Assembly (NCBI GenBank): GCA_001939145.1
Contig: LSRX01000708.1
Coordinates: forward strand, 273,765-337,764
Origin: Symbiodinium microadriaticum
Taxonomy: Eukaryota > Sar > Dinophyceae > Suessiales > Symbiodiniaceae
DNA: 64,000 nt
Direction of reading: 5' to 3'
The position numbers were made by a program, and so were the translations under genes. This document shows positions 1 through 11,140 of the stretch, one piece after another. Under the pieces are notes generated by a model that saw nothing but the letters and a program-made list of their open reading frames with translations, made no database searches and was not told the origin of the DNA. Each line of letters starts with the position of its first letter. The first letter of the stretch is position 1.

Positions 1-989
1 CTGTGCTGTGTGTCCCCTTGAGGGATTATGGGTTTAAGGTTTTGCAGTTTTGAGCTCAGGATTTCAGTCCACTACACAGTAGGTCTTGCTCAGGGTGAGT
101 GAACCCTCCAAGATCAGCCTGGCGTAGGCAGACACGGACAACCTGACGACAGTGGACAACAGTAGGTTCGTTTCAACTGTTGACCTCCCGCGACATTCCT
201 GCACACAGCTCCCCTTCCTCTTCGATGCTTGCAGGGTCTTGAACCACTGCAGGAAGACGTGAGCGAAAAAAGTGCGACGACAAACCCGTGGACCCAGAAC
301 TTCCCCAGGTAGCCCTACACATTCTGCAGCAGCTATCAAAGCTCAAGAAAGCCTGATTGGACCTCTAGATTCTACACCCGAGACTCTAAATTTGCGTAAG
401 CCCTCATTTTGATGAACCATATAAGCCCTAAAGCCCGAACTCTACATTACCCTCCTAAACCCTGAAGCCTCAGCCCCCCAAACCAATCTGCAACTGGCCG
501 AACCCAAAGGTCTTGGAACTCCATGCACCCTCCATGCCCGATATCCGAAGTACTGCAAGTTACCAGGGTTCCCTTTGGGCTCTACAGGGACAGTCTTATT
601 TCATAGGGTTTATTCCTAAGGTTACGGCCAAGATTTCTAACTGAGTGTTCCGTAGGAATCATGTTTCAAATTGGATTCACAGTATCAATCCAAGGGGGCT
701 TAGAACGAAAGCTTTACATAAGCTCTGGCCCGGAAGTCTCTGCCAATCATGCAACCTGGAGAGACCTCCTTCCATGTCCTCATGATCCTCGTGTTCAGCC
801 TTCAGCATCTTACCGTTAAGGGTGTATCCGTGTTTACATACGTTCAAGCTTAAGGGCTAAAGCTTCAGCTAACATGAGCACATGAGCATAGAATATGCAA
901 CCCGAGGCCGTCAGGCACACCAATAACCCTGCCCCTGCGGTCTTCAAGCTTTGTTCTTCTTCCTATTACAGTTCATTGCAAGTTGCGAT

Positions 990-1068
990 GTGCCCCTAAA
1001 CCCTAAACCCTAAAACCCTAAACCCTGAACCCCTAAACCCCTAAACCTTATTTACCCTAAACCCTAAG
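990..1068. repeat. Telomere-like CCCTAAA tract
   Basis: Several CCCTAAACC units with one-base variants run back to back. The tract is too short and imperfect for a functional telomere and ends directly before a coding-like island. Confidence 0.8.
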
Positions 1069-1074
1069 TCTGCC

Positions 1075-1155
1075 TTGTTGCTGTCGCCGTGGCCAGAGGT
1101 CTACAGCACAACGGGCGACGTCGGATTCTTCATGGTTGATGGAGCAGATGGCAGC
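1075..1155 (+). CDS. Possible exon, unknown protein
   Basis: One frame reads SPWPEVYSTTGDVGFFMVDG, which has ordinary protein composition, then meets TGA. Telomere-like filler stops abruptly at its 5' side and non-coding sequence follows. I do not recognise a family. It may be an exon or an exon relic. Confidence 0.3.
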
Positions 1156-2419
1156 TGAGTCATAAAAATTATGATCTATAACTTGCAAGACCCGACAACT
1201 TTAGGGATTGTAGGGTTTAGAGTTTAACTGGGTTTAGGGTATTTAACAAACTGGAGTGAAGTTCAGGTCTCAGAGCATGTCACCCCCTTGGATGCTGTCG
1301 GAAAACCCTACTAGCCGAGGCACAGGCACATGGCAAAGCCAACAGAGAATTCGCTTCGCACAGGCCTTTGTGTTGGAGTTCAAAGTTCGGGGTTGAGGGT
1401 TTATGGTGAGGATTTGGGGTTCAGAGAATCTAGGTTCTAGGTTGGCACGGGTTGATTGGGGTCTTGGTTTACCACCGTGCCTTCAAGTTTAGGAAGTACA
1501 CTCTGGAAATCTGCATGTCTCGATGAATGTGTTTGCAGCGCCTCAGCCTCAGCAGTGTGTTTGCAAAGCGGTAGCTTGAACACTGGATTTGGATTTTGCA
1601 TGTTCGGATATCTGGATGACCTACGTACAAACACGCACCATGGCCCGGTGCAATGCCTCAGCTCGTCCAAGCCTTTGTGTTTGTTTTTCTTAATCTTGTA
1701 CAGTATGTCTGAGCTATGATGGCTTGTAAGGGGGGTTGGTGCGAATTGCCCGGTGAACGACCAGTTGAGTGTCATCTGTGCGTCCTGCCAGGACAAGTTC
1801 CGGTTCACGGCCTCTGCAGGCGACCGCGCCGATGGGATGAAGGGGCAAGTGGAGTTTCCTTGGGGCCAGTGTTTCGGTACAGCATAGCCGCCCAGACACA
1901 CAAAAATGTTCATGCGTCCCTTAAAACCCGTTCTAACCTGAGTCTAGCATCCTGCAGTTGTCCACAATCCCTGTCGTTTGCTTCGTGATCTAGTAGTGAG
2001 TAGTGGGTAAAATAAGGGCCAAAACAGACCCCTACGCAGAAGACCCGTCGTAGCAGGGATCCCTCTACTAATCTATCCTAGGGTCTAGAACCAGTACCGC
2101 GGATGTCCTATGTTGGACATGAACAAGAGCATCTTTACCCGCACATGTCTAATGTATATGTTCTTTTGTTGACTGCATCATCTGCTCAAAAAATATAGGT
2201 TATCCACCTACAGATATTACAACCCACCTTTCGATAGGGTCTATCAGTTTGGCGAGCATGGCATCAACGCGAGCCATGATTCTCACCCCTGGAGTCGAGA
2301 GCTTACACAACCCCTAGTAAAAATAGCCCTGCAGAAGAAGCCCTTAGAGCCTGTCAACTCCGATGAAAGCCTTATAAAAACTCTGCCGAAGCCTTCCAAC
2401 CTCAGAACGCCCATACAGA

Positions 2420-2498
2420 CCCTAAGGGTCCAAGTAGTGCTTATTTATGGTTTTTGGTACCCAAAGTCCTATAATAGGGAATACTTGGACCCTTAGGG
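2420..2498. mobile_element. 79-bp MITE-like element, family A
   Basis: Perfect 17-bp terminal inverted repeats (CCCTAAGGGTCCAAGTA) bound a 79-bp element. The trinucleotide AGA lies on both sides, a possible 3-bp target duplication. A second copy is at 10202-10278. No coding capacity, so it would be non-autonomous. Confidence 0.7.
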
Positions 2499-3017
2499 AG
2501 ACACTTCGAGCCTGCTTACCCTGGTGTGTGGAGGAGACTGGGGTAGCTGTGTGAGCGACGACTGCGATAGTTCCACCGGCATCAGGACACTGGGTCGGTT
2601 CCCGGGCCCATAGCTTGAACCAAGAATGGCTTGGGCCTTCAGGGATTCCGGGTTGCTGGCTGTGTTCTATGAGGGTTCCTCTGCATGTGTTTGGGGTCTT
2701 TCGGCTTTCGGGGCTTCAGGGTGGAGGATTTGGGTATTGACATTCAGGGTCAGGGATTTGTGTTTCGAGGCTGGCAGGGTGAAAGGAAATTCAGGGCCTA
2801 GTGTTCGGTAATGTGGGGACCGTAAACACACAGACTAGTGGCTAGTGGCTTTGGGCTATATTCTACTATCAGAGCAACTGCATGAGTGCTGCGGTGAGGG
2901 TTTGACAGGTTGTTTGAGGGTCAGTACGGTTTCTTTTTACGGGTTAGGTTCAGGGCTTTGGTAGAATCATGCCATCAACTTTTTAAAAAGGCTGTGTGAA
3001 CGTGTGTTTAGTTGTCC

Positions 3018-3117
3018 ATCCTGATATAAGAGCATTTTGAGATGTTCGATTTCGGAAGCTCTAAATCATTCTGACATAAGAGCAACATGAGATGTTCGAT
3101 TTCGGAATCTTTAAATC
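3018..3117. repeat. Two tandem copies of a ~50-bp unit
   Basis: Two adjacent units share CTGAnATAAGAGCAnnnTGA followed by GATGTTCGATTTCGGAA. They differ by a few substitutions. No function is apparent. Confidence 0.7.
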
Positions 3118-3734
3118 CGTAAATGCGTAGCTTGCTTGAATCCGAGAACCCGGCCCTTAAACTTCAAAGCATTAAACACTGGTCTCCTCTAGGGCGTGTT
3201 TGACCGGGCTGTTCCGCTGTCTACGAAAAGAAGCGGGGCTTGCTGACAGCAGGCACTCAACCAGGGTCAAAGGTGCATAGCGGTTGTTCTTCATGTCGGT
3301 GATCCTTTGGCTTTGGCACCCTCGCGAACCCATAGGCCTCAGTTAGACTGCGATGCATGTTTCCGTCCCACACAGAAGTCCTGTGGCGGACAGACCGATC
3401 CTGGAAGCTTTTAGGGCTGTTTCTGACGTGGGCGCAGATCAGGAAGACAGATTCCCGAAATCCCATTGCCGAGCTGCTTCGGCCATCACTAAATGTAAGC
3501 CATATCCTGACTAATCCAAAATCGTAAGCCAGAGGCCCATACGCCCCCGAAGTACTAAACGAAAGGCCCATTCCCTAGACCTATCAATTCCTTCAGAGGA
3601 CCCGGCCTGTTGACTGTCTGGGCATCGACGGGAAGCTCTACGACGTGGACACGCAGCGTAGGATGAGTTTTTTTATTCCCAGAATGTTGGTGGTCTTGCT
3701 TTGCCCTAATCCCCAAAAGCTCAAACCCCGCAGA

Positions 3735-3800
3735 CGGAAAACGGGTGCTCAAAAAGAAAGACCCAACTGTTGGGGCCTCTTTTTGAGCACCCGTTTTCCG
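3735..3800. repeat. Perfect 22-bp hairpin
   Basis: CGGAAAACGGGTGCTCAAAA plus AG at 3735-3756 pairs perfectly with its reverse complement at 3779-3800 across a 22-base loop. There is no T-tract terminator context. It may be a foldback element or a small-RNA precursor; nothing decides between them. Confidence 0.65.
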
Positions 3801-3987
3801 ACTCCTAAACCCTAAACCGGAGGACAGAAACATCCCGTATCTGAAAGCACCTACCCAAAAACTCCGAACTGCAGAATCCTGTAAGCGTCGGTCTCAAACT
3901 TGCTCTGAGAGAGTCCCATACCACTCAACGAATTGAGGAGTTAGGGTTTTAGGGTTTTAGGGTTTTTTGTTGTGACGGTTAAGTCGT

Positions 3988-4112
3988 CGAGACAGTGTTG
4001 CTCGTTGGGAATGCCCGAAGTGCTTGTACTCACAGGACCCGTTCTGCCTGTCGCTCTGTTCTGACTCGATTGCCAACTGGCGCGATCTGGATGGCTACAG
4101 CAACATGTCTGC
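3988..4112 (+). CDS. Possible Cys-rich exon
   Basis: One frame reads WECPKCLYSQDPFCLSLCSD followed by IANWRDLDGYSNM, with four cysteines in 18 residues and normal composition. TTTAGGG filler lies just upstream and AT-rich simple sequence downstream. The family is unknown. The borders are not fixed because no clear splice sites stand out. Confidence 0.4.
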
Positions 4113-4285
4113 TATTAATACTGGTTTTGTCAGTCTTGTTGTAACTATTATATACTATTCTATACTCTATTGTTGTTACTACTACCACTAGTAGTCTTAG
4201 TGTTATTGCTACTATTTCTTTGTATTAGTACAGCACCCTGTCTGCAGGTTCCCTAAAACGCAAAATGTGTTCAGGGCCCAAGACT

Positions 4286-5295
4286 CTAAACCCTAAACCC
4301 TAATTTCAACCCTAAACACCAAAAAAACACTAAACCCGAAACCCTAAACCGATTCTACGCCTTGAAGCCCTAAATCCAAACCCCCAAAAAACCTAAACCC
4401 GAAAACCTAAACCGATTCTACCCAAACCCCCAAAAAACCCTAAACCCCACAACTTAAACCGCTTCCAAACCCCAATAAACCACGATGTGTTCAGCCTCCA
4501 GGCTGAACTGCCAAACGGCTTTTCTTCTCAAAAGGGGCCGAGGCTCTTTGTCTTAGCCCCAAAACCCTAAAACCCTAAAGCCCTAAACCCCTAAAGCCCT
4601 AAAAGCCCTAAAAGCCCTATAAGCCCTGTAAGCCCTAAACCCTAAAACCCGTTGGACGCACCAGAGCCATCAAAGTGCCTTTGAAGGCCCCGGGTTCCGG
4701 GTGTTGGGGCCTTCTGGGATGAAAAGGGCATATTGCATCGGGTTTTGGGTTTGGGGCTTAGGGTTTAGGGCTTAGGGTTTTGGGTTTAGGGTTTTGGGCT
4801 TAGGGTTTTGGGTTTAGGGTTTTGGGCTTAGGGTTTAGGGCTTAGGGTTTTGGGTTTAGGGTTTGAGCTTAGGGTTTAGGGTTTGAGCTTAGGGTTTAGG
4901 GTTTCGGGCTTAGGGTTTAGGGTTTAGGGTTTAGTTTTAGGGCCTAGGGTTTCGGGTTTAGGTTTTAGGTTTAGGGTTTCGGGTATAGGGTCTTAAGTGG
5001 CTTTAGGGTAATAGGGTGTTTGTTTCTGCCAGATTTTTTGCCACCGGCTTCGCATCCAGGTCAGAAGATCTGAAACGCAGGCCTAAACCCTCAACCCTAA
5101 AGCCCTAAAGCCCCTAAAACCCCCAAGCCATAAACCCCCCCCCAACTTGGAACGATACAGAAACGATTATCATGGCCCCTGCGCAAGGATGACACGCACA
5201 AATCGAGAAGGGTGGGAAAAGACCCTAAAGCTAAACCCTAAACCCTAAAAACCCTAAAACCCTAAACCCCACCCCCAAACCCCCTAAAACCCGAA
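4286..5295. repeat. Long interstitial telomere-like region, both orientations
   Basis: CCCTAAA-type units fill 4286-4640, TTTAGGG-type units 4745-4995, and CCCTAAA units again 5088-5290. Variants such as TTTAGGGCTTAGGG are common. The switch in strand orientation argues against a telomere and for dispersed insertions or amplification. Confidence 0.85.
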
Positions 5296-5316
5296 GTTCT
5301 TGAAACCTAGAGCTGA

Positions 5317-5417
5317 GATTGTCTGGACTACGAGACGAATGAGTGGTGCACAGCGGACGGATCCAGTGGCTCAGGCAATCAGCTGCTTCGGAGACGGTCG
5401 GGAACGTTTAGGAATTA
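5317..5417 (+). CDS. Possible exon, unknown protein
   Basis: A frame reads DCLDYETNEWCTADGSSGSG then NQLLRRRSGTFRN and stops at TAG. The start has ordinary protein composition with two cysteines. No family is recognised and splice borders are uncertain. Confidence 0.28.
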
Positions 5418-6222
5418 GGGGTTTTTGGGGGTAAGGGTTGAGGATCTTAGTGTTTGAGGGTTTAGGGGTTGGCGTGTCAAGAATCCTTGGCCTTAAACTA
5501 AACCCCAGGAAGCATCCACCTACCTAGGCTGTGCAGCCATGCAGCGGCAATTGCCGGACCCTTCACGTTGTATAGCAGCTCGACGGGTCATAGCGGTGTT
5601 TCTGAGATGAAAAGAAAACCCGGCGTGCTTATTCGCTTAGGTGCTTTGGCCTGTCGGCTGTCATCTTTGGAACAACTAGGAAGTTTACCATAAACACTGG
5701 CACCCTTTGTCAAATCAAAACCGCTGCTATGTTGGCCAGGTGCATAAACCCAAACAAGGATCTGGACTTTTCGAAGCAAATGCCCACGCATGCAAATCCT
5801 GCATCTTTGTTATAGGAGAGCTAAAGGCGATTTCAACATGCGCTCCTATATCTCGAGGTCGGATTTTAAGGCTTGCCTGCAGATATGAAGACTTTTGCGA
5901 TGTGCTGCAAGAGCATCGATGCGTGCAGTAGTCTTACGGGATGATCAAGGCACAAGACCTCAAAGCCGTGTAAACCCGTGTGCCCAATCTAGGTTCTTGT
6001 TATTCATAATTGCACCGGCAGGCAGAAACACACTCACATGCACAAATGGCACTGCAAAGTGTTTCGAAGAGCAAGGCCCTATTCCCTAGGCTGAAGCCCT
6101 CAACAACCGAATCCGCACGCCGAGCAGCTCAAGATCTGCAAACCTTAGCCCGAGACACCACCTGGCGGCTTAACGCCTTCGAGCTTATAATTATAGGTTT
6201 GCGAAAAGCATAAGGGCTTGAT

Positions 6223-6300
6223 TGGGCTTCTATTGGTATCCCGGCTTCACAAGGAGCTTTCTGGGGACTTTGATACCCCTGAAATACCAACCAATAGCCC
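6223..6300. mobile_element. Palindromic element, single copy seen
   Basis: GGGCTTCTATTGGTAT near the left end pairs imperfectly with ATACCAACCAATAGCCC at the right end, giving a foldback of about 78 bp. No coding capacity. Confidence 0.45.
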
Positions 6301-6684
6301 CATCGTGTGGGGCTCTGAATCACTAGCAATTATAGCTTCTCCTTGTGGTCCCTAGATAATTTGTATTGAAAGTTCCCCCCCGAAGGCCTATTATTCTTAC
6401 TGTTAAGTTTAGGCAGACACAGAGCTCCATGCATGGAACCGAGTTGTGATGCTTGCGCGTATGATTTCAGCATACACCCTGCGTGGTTGCACTTGAGCAC
6501 ATACCTACAACATGCACATGCATCGCAATACAATCTGTATGCTTACGAACTAAGCGTTTATTCCTAAGTATTTCTACAGCAATACGAAACAAGCTGACCT
6601 GAAGAAAGCAACGAGAGATTGCTCAACGGTTCTAACGATGAATCATATTTGGTATTGATGACGTGAAACGTCGTGAGGGGTTTA

Positions 6685-6790
6685 TCCCTAAACCCTAAAG
6701 CCTAACTCCTAATCCCTAAACCCTAAACCCTAAGCCCTAAACCCAAAACCCCTAAACCCCTAAACCCTAAGCCCAAAACCCCAAACCCAG
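6685..6790. repeat. Telomere-like CCCTAAA tract
   Basis: Repeated CCCTAAA/CCCAAAA units run for about 100 bp and end just before a coding-like island at 6805. Confidence 0.8.
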
Positions 6791-6804
6791 ACGAGATTGG
6801 TGCA

Positions 6805-6873
6805 GGGTGGGCCTTCTTTTGGGGAGCTCTGTCGAACTACGCTTTTGGTGGCTACGATGCAACCACTGCGTGC
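6805..6873 (+). CDS. Possible exon, hydrophobic
   Basis: After a possible acceptor (TTGGTGCAG) one frame reads WAFFWGALSNYAFGGYDATT then AC and TGA. The residues suggest part of a membrane or aromatic-rich protein. The family is unknown. Confidence 0.3.
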
Positions 6874-8380
6874 TGATGCTTGGCTGGGCTAAACAGGCCT
6901 GTTGCAAAAAAGGGTTTAGGCTGGTAGAAGAAGAGTTCATGCGAAGCAGGGCTTATGATTATTGGTGATTCTACAGTACTTCTGCTTTAGATCCGGGGGT
7001 TTCTAAGTGCCAGAAGGTCCTCCACAGCACTAAGAAACAGCGGCTCGGGGTTCGTTGCCCCGGGCCCCAAACTGCAACCCTCTGCCCCTCGGCCCTGTGC
7101 AGATTTAGGCTGATTCGGAAAGATTGCGACGCAAACTCGTAAGAACCATATGAAGTTGAACCCTAACTAAACTCACACCTGCCGCCCAAGGTGCCTGTGG
7201 TGGAGGCTCCCGACACGTGGTGTTCTTGCTCGTATGCTCTCTTCACAGTATCCTCTAACAAGGGTTTAGGGTTTAGGGTCATACACACTCCAATACATCC
7301 GAAGCCCTCAAGATACTTTTAATCATCCCAGGGCCCTAGTCCACATGATTGGGGTGTTCTTTGTTTCACCTCTTCCTGCGCTTCCTACTCGGCTTGCCGA
7401 TTTTCGGATTCTTGAGCCTCAACCACTGACGCCTAACCAAGCAACTGCATCCCCACTTCTGTTTGCTTTGCTTGCAGCTTCGTCTGGGAGGGGGAGATGG
7501 TAGATATTTTGGGAGTGTTTGGGCGACGACATGTATGGTGCGTAAAACCCTCAATTACTAGCCCTTGAACTTTTGTGATCTGGGTTCCAAATGAACTTCG
7601 GCACGATGTCCCTTACAGGCTTCTCAGCTTCTGCTCGGATCTCATACTACTTGTTGTAATTTATGATAGAAATAGTAGGCGCAGTAGTAATAATCATGGA
7701 AGTATCAATAGTAGTAATACTGGTCCTTAATAGTAGTCCTTAACAGAATCTAAAGCTGGCGCAGTCGAGCCGAAAGCTTTGCGGGGTCTCAGGGCCTCCA
7801 GCGCAACGTAAGTACGGGCCTTCAGAATTGGAATAGGATTCTGGGCTTTTTCATCTCTTCTATATAGAAGCAGCCCTAAGGAAATTAACTATTCAGGCTA
7901 CTATATTAACAATCAAAGATTCTAGGAGCTTCCCCATTCCACCTCCTATGCTTCTGCAGCTACCAACACCGCCTCACATCCACTGCTTCCAGGTCCAAGT
8001 ACTCGTTCCGGTTGAGGGCTTGACGGTTTGGCAGGGCACGGGGGCTGTCGGGGGTCTAGAGTCTAGAGCTTCGGGGGCCAGGGCCAGATTCAGTGGCCAG
8101 GGTGTTTAGCAAGTAGGGTTTACTCTCGGAGTTAAACGTTCCGTAACTGGAGTTGTCCCGGCTAGTTATCACCCGACTTTGTGCTGCTGGGCTCAAGGAT
8201 CTTTCGTTCAAGCATGCCCAGTTACGTTGCACATGTGCTACTCCGGGAGTGAAGCCTCAGCAGAAGTTTGCATGATCACTCCACGCTCGGCATGTGCAAT
8301 TTATCAGTAGCTTTCGCAGGCATGCATCAGACTTCAAGGTCCTGCCCAATAACCATCGGCTGGGTCAGGTTTCCACGACA

Positions 8381-8655
8381 ATGCTGCATGTCAGGATGCT
8401 TTCGGGGGATCCCGTGTCGAGCATACCTGCGGCGGTTTTGAGCGATGTGAAGTCACTCAAGCAGCGACCTCATCGGCTGCACAGCATAACTACACGGTTC
8501 AGGCAAAGACTGTTTCATGAAGGCAGTCTCTTGCAGGATGCTGCCGACCTGGGCTCAATTCGGGACCTGCAGCTGCTCCTTCTCTCTTCCAGCCGGCGTC
8601 TCAGACCCAAGCAGATGAGCTGGTGACTGCCGCCAAGAACGGCTTCGTGGTCGAG
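8381..8655 (+). CDS. Ubiquitin-like N-terminal exon of Ubl-ankyrin gene
   Basis: From ATG at 8381 the product begins MLHVRMLSGDPVSSIP and continues through LKQRPHRLHS and RFRQRLFHEGSLLQDAADL to DLQLLLLS. This pattern resembles a ubiquitin-like fold: a first strand, a helix with LKQR, then a strand with RQRLFHEG. I associate such a segment with ankyrin proteins in Symbiodinium. The frame then slips: the expected continuation QTQADELVTAAKNGFVVE lies in another frame from 8602 to 8655, so a 1-2 base indel or an assembly error breaks the exon near 8590. A GT donor follows at 8656. Confidence 0.6.
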
Positions 8656-8749
8656 GTTCGCGTTCCCCGGCCATACCTCAAATCCGAACCCTAAAAACCA
8701 AAAACTAGCTGGGTCGTCTTGTCTGAACATCCAACTTGAGTGCCCGCAG
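8656..8749 (+). other. Probable 94-bp intron
   Basis: GAG|GTTCGCG at the left and CCCGCAG|GTTGAGG at the right give a GT-AG intron that rejoins ...NGFVVE to VEALLQKPQDPNL in frame. It contains a CCCTAAA motif. The GAG|GT...AG|GT arrangement duplicates the border sequence, which is reported for dinoflagellate introns. Confidence 0.6.
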
Positions 8750-9514
8750 GTTGAGGCCTTGCTGCAAAAGCCGCAGGACCCCAACTTAACCGATGCAGTC
8801 GGCGACAGTGCACTGGCGATGGCGGCTTCCGAGGGCCACGTTGAAGTTGTACGCATTCTGCTAGAGGCCGGTGCCAGCAAGGACCTTGCCGACAATGACG
8901 GTATCACTGCCCTGCTGTTGGCCTCTGAAAAAGGTCACGTGGAAGTTGTACACATTCTGCTAGAGGCCGGTGCCAGTAAGGACCTTGCCAACAATGACGG
9001 TATCACTGCGCTGCTGTTCGCCTCTGCAGAAGGCCATGTGGAAGTTGCACGCGTTCTGCTAGAGGCCGGTGCCAGCAAGGACCTTGCCGACAATGACGGT
9101 AGCACTGCCCTGATGTTCGCCTCTGCAAAAGGTGCCGTGGAAGTTGTACGCATTCTGCTAGAGACCGGTGCCATCAAGGACCTTGCCAACAATGACGGTT
9201 ACACGGCCCTGATGTTCGCCTCTGATAAAGGTCACGTGGAAGTTGTACGCATTCTGCTAGAGGCCGGTGCCAGCAAGGACCTTGCCAACAATGACGGTTT
9301 CACTGCCCTAATGCTCGCATCTGCAGATGGTCGAGTGGAAGTTGTACGCATTCTGCTAGAGGCCGGTGCCAGCAAGGACCTTGTCAACAATGACGGTTAC
9401 ACGGCCCTAATGCTCGCCTCTGCAGATGGTCGAGTGGAAGTTGCACGGGTTCTGCTAGAGGCCTGTGCTAACAGGGACTTTGCTGACAATGACTGCTTCA
9501 CTGCTAAGCTTTGA
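8750..9514 (+). CDS. Ankyrin-repeat exon of Ubl-ankyrin gene
   Basis: The frame from 8750 starts VEALLQKPQDPNLTDAVGDS and then carries about seven 33-residue ankyrin repeats, each close to DNDGITALLLASEKGHVEVV followed by RILLEAGASKDLA. The TALxxAS and LLEAGA signatures mark the helix-turn-helix of each repeat. Ankyrin repeats mediate protein binding; no partner is implied. The repeats are nearly identical at DNA level, so recent unit duplication is likely. The frame stops at TGA at 9512, but repeat coding resumes in another frame. This is therefore probably a broken gene or an error site and not the true end. Confidence 0.75.
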   Translation, partial: VEALLQKPQDPNLTDAVGDSALAMAASEGHVEVVRILLEAGASKDLADNDGITALLLASEKGHVEVVHILLEAGASKDLANNDGITALLFASAEGHVEVARVLLEAGASKDLADNDGSTALMFASAKGAVEVVRILLETGAIKDLANNDGYTALMFASDKGHVEVVRILLEAGASKDLANNDGFTALMLASADGRVEVVRILLEAGASKDLVNNDGYTALMLASADGRVEVARVLLEACANRDFADNDCFTAKL

Positions 9515-9618
9515 TGGCCGCTGCTGAACAAGGCCACGTTGAGGTTGCACGCATTCTGCTACAGGCCGGTGCTAGCAAGAACCCTGCCAACAATGACGGT
9601 TACACTGCCTTGATCGCA
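8830..9618 (+). repeat. 99-bp tandem repeat encoding ankyrin units
   Basis: About eight consecutive 99-bp units share GTTGTACGCATTCTGCTAGA and GCCAGCAAGGACCTTGCC with few differences. Such similarity promotes unequal exchange and can also confuse assembly. Confidence 0.85.
9504..9618 (+). pseudogene. Frameshifted ankyrin-repeat remainder
   Basis: In a frame shifted by one base from the preceding exon the sequence reads LMAAAEQGHVEVARILLQAG then ASKNPANNDGYTALIA. A possible donor (GCAG|GTGCC) follows at 9619, and GHSEVALVPLL can be read near 9700. A one-base indel near 9503 separates this part from the main exon. Confidence 0.55.
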
Positions 9619-10201
9619 GGTGCCAATCCGCCACGGACTCGCCAAAAAGAGTTAGCGGTTTCTGTGGTCTGCTGATTGAGTCGAATCTCACGGAGGCCAC
9701 AGTGAAGTTGCACTCGTGCCGCTGCTATGCCAATCCATGGTTGTCGTGCCTGTCTATAGAACCCTGACTGCCTCTGAGCGTCGCAAAATCTGAACCACGA
9801 GGTCAACCATCACCGAATAAACCCTAGAGGCCCAACCTTTTTGTGGGACGGGCTCTGGTTCGAACGTAAATGCAAGGAGCCGTGCTTTGAATTCATTCAA
9901 CACAGTGTCCGAAACTGTTGATGAATATTAAATCCCAAATCTAGCTTACCTCAACAAAGCCTTACAGTGCTAAGGCGGCACACGGGTTTACCTTCAGGCT
10001 CAGTGTTTTCAAATTCAGGGTCTAGGGTTTTGGAGTTTAGGGTTAAGGCTATAAAGAGTCTACAGTGCCCATGGCTCTTTTCCGATATCTGGTCTGGATA
10101 AGCCAGAGTATACGGTATTGCAAAGTCCCTTAGATAACCAGCGTACCGGAAGATGCGCACAAGGGCCCCTGAACTGGGAGCTCCATTCCAAAATCAAGTT
10201 C

Positions 10202-10278
10202 CCCAAAGGGTCCAAGTAATAGTGCAGTATACTTTGGGGGCCTCAGTAGCTACTAGTTTGGTACTTGGACCCTTTGGG
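10202..10278. mobile_element. 77-bp MITE-like element, family A
   Basis: Perfect 17-bp terminal inverted repeats (CCCAAAGGGTCCAAGTA) match those of the copy at 2420 except for one base. TTC flanks both ends, again a possible 3-bp target duplication. Confidence 0.7.
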
Positions 10279-10501
10279 TTCTTAGGAAATGCCGAAAAAG
10301 GCAACCTTCAAGCTCCATCCCAGACCGTATAGCCCCTGAACAGGAAACCTTGGGATTGTCTCAGTCCTAGACCCTGAACCCTAAACCCTTAACCTTGGTG
10401 GAGGCTTGTCATCCACCACGCCAGCTGCAACGGAGGTTTGTTCGGAGCTCCTGGGCTTTGTTTTGGATTTCTTTGGTGTCAGTTTGACGGTTTAGGGTTT
10501 G

Positions 10502-10591
10502 CCCATGGGCCCCTAAGTAGTTCCTTTTTGGGATTACCTTATAGATTTCTAAATATAAACAACGAAAAGGAACTACTTGGGGGCCTATGGG
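10502..10591. mobile_element. MITE-like element, family B
   Basis: Inverted termini of about 27 bp around CCTAAGTAGTTCCTTTT flank a short AT-rich centre containing GGGATTACCTTAT. Four further copies lie at 10845, 26874, 35161 and 47579. Confidence 0.75.
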
Positions 10592-10844
10592 AAGGGTTCA
10601 GGGTTTGAGGCACCTGGCAGGATGCTTTACTTTAGATTCCTGAATGGTTAGAGCAATCTTTGGCCGGTTCTTGATGATAAGACTGTGAGTGTATGGGGAA
10701 AGGGCAGGTTTGCGATCAAAGGTTCAAGTTCAGAAGTTCAAGATCCCTAAACCCTAAACCCTAATGATGTGGTGTGGTGCCCGGGTTCAGGGTTGACGAT
10801 CTAGGACGGAGCCAGCGAAGAGGTGGACTTCCGTTCTGCCTTTG

Positions 10845-10935
10845 CCCATAGGCCCCGAAGTAGTTCCTTTTTGGGATTAGCTTATAGGATTCCAAATATA
10901 AACCACAAAAAAGGAACTACTTAGGGGCCCACGGG
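10845..10935. mobile_element. MITE-like element, family B
   Basis: CCCATAGGCCCCGAAGTAGT at the left is mirrored by ACTACTTAGGGGCCCACGGG at the right. The centre matches the copy 340 bp upstream. Confidence 0.75.
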
Positions 10936-11029
10936 TGTTGTTTTGTTCTTTAGGGGCTGAGTAAGTAACCTTTGGCCTACTTTAATTCAAAAGGTTAACC
11001 ATTGCTGGGGCTAGGGAACCCTAAACCCC

Positions 11030-11140
11030 ATTATAGAAACCCTAAACCTTAAACCCCATTGGAAAAACCCTAAACCCTAAACCCCATAACAAAAAAACCC
11101 TAAACCCTAAACCCCATAGCAAAAAACCCTTAACCCTGAA
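11030..11140. repeat. CCCTAAACCCCAT(A)n-type repeat
   Basis: Three or more ~30-bp units combine CCCTAAACC with CCCATnnnAAAAA. This is a telomere-like motif captured in a longer tandem unit. Confidence 0.65.

Larger units (their letters stand above)
1..8290. other. Telomere-repeat-rich non-coding stretch with exon-like islands
   Basis: No long gene is supported here. Open frames are short and lack protein character. The sequence is dominated by scattered CCCTAAA/TTTAGGG motifs and their one-base variants, short palindromic elements and a few coding-like islands listed separately. The pattern fits intron or intergenic DNA of a dinoflagellate. Confidence 0.6.

Noticed and set aside
4286-5295. 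True telomere or chromosome end
   Set aside because: Repeats switch orientation, are degenerate and recur across the whole window with genes and elements between them.
7366-7554. 62-codon Arg/Lys-rich minus-strand frame
   Set aside because: Basic composition alone; no motif or splice context.
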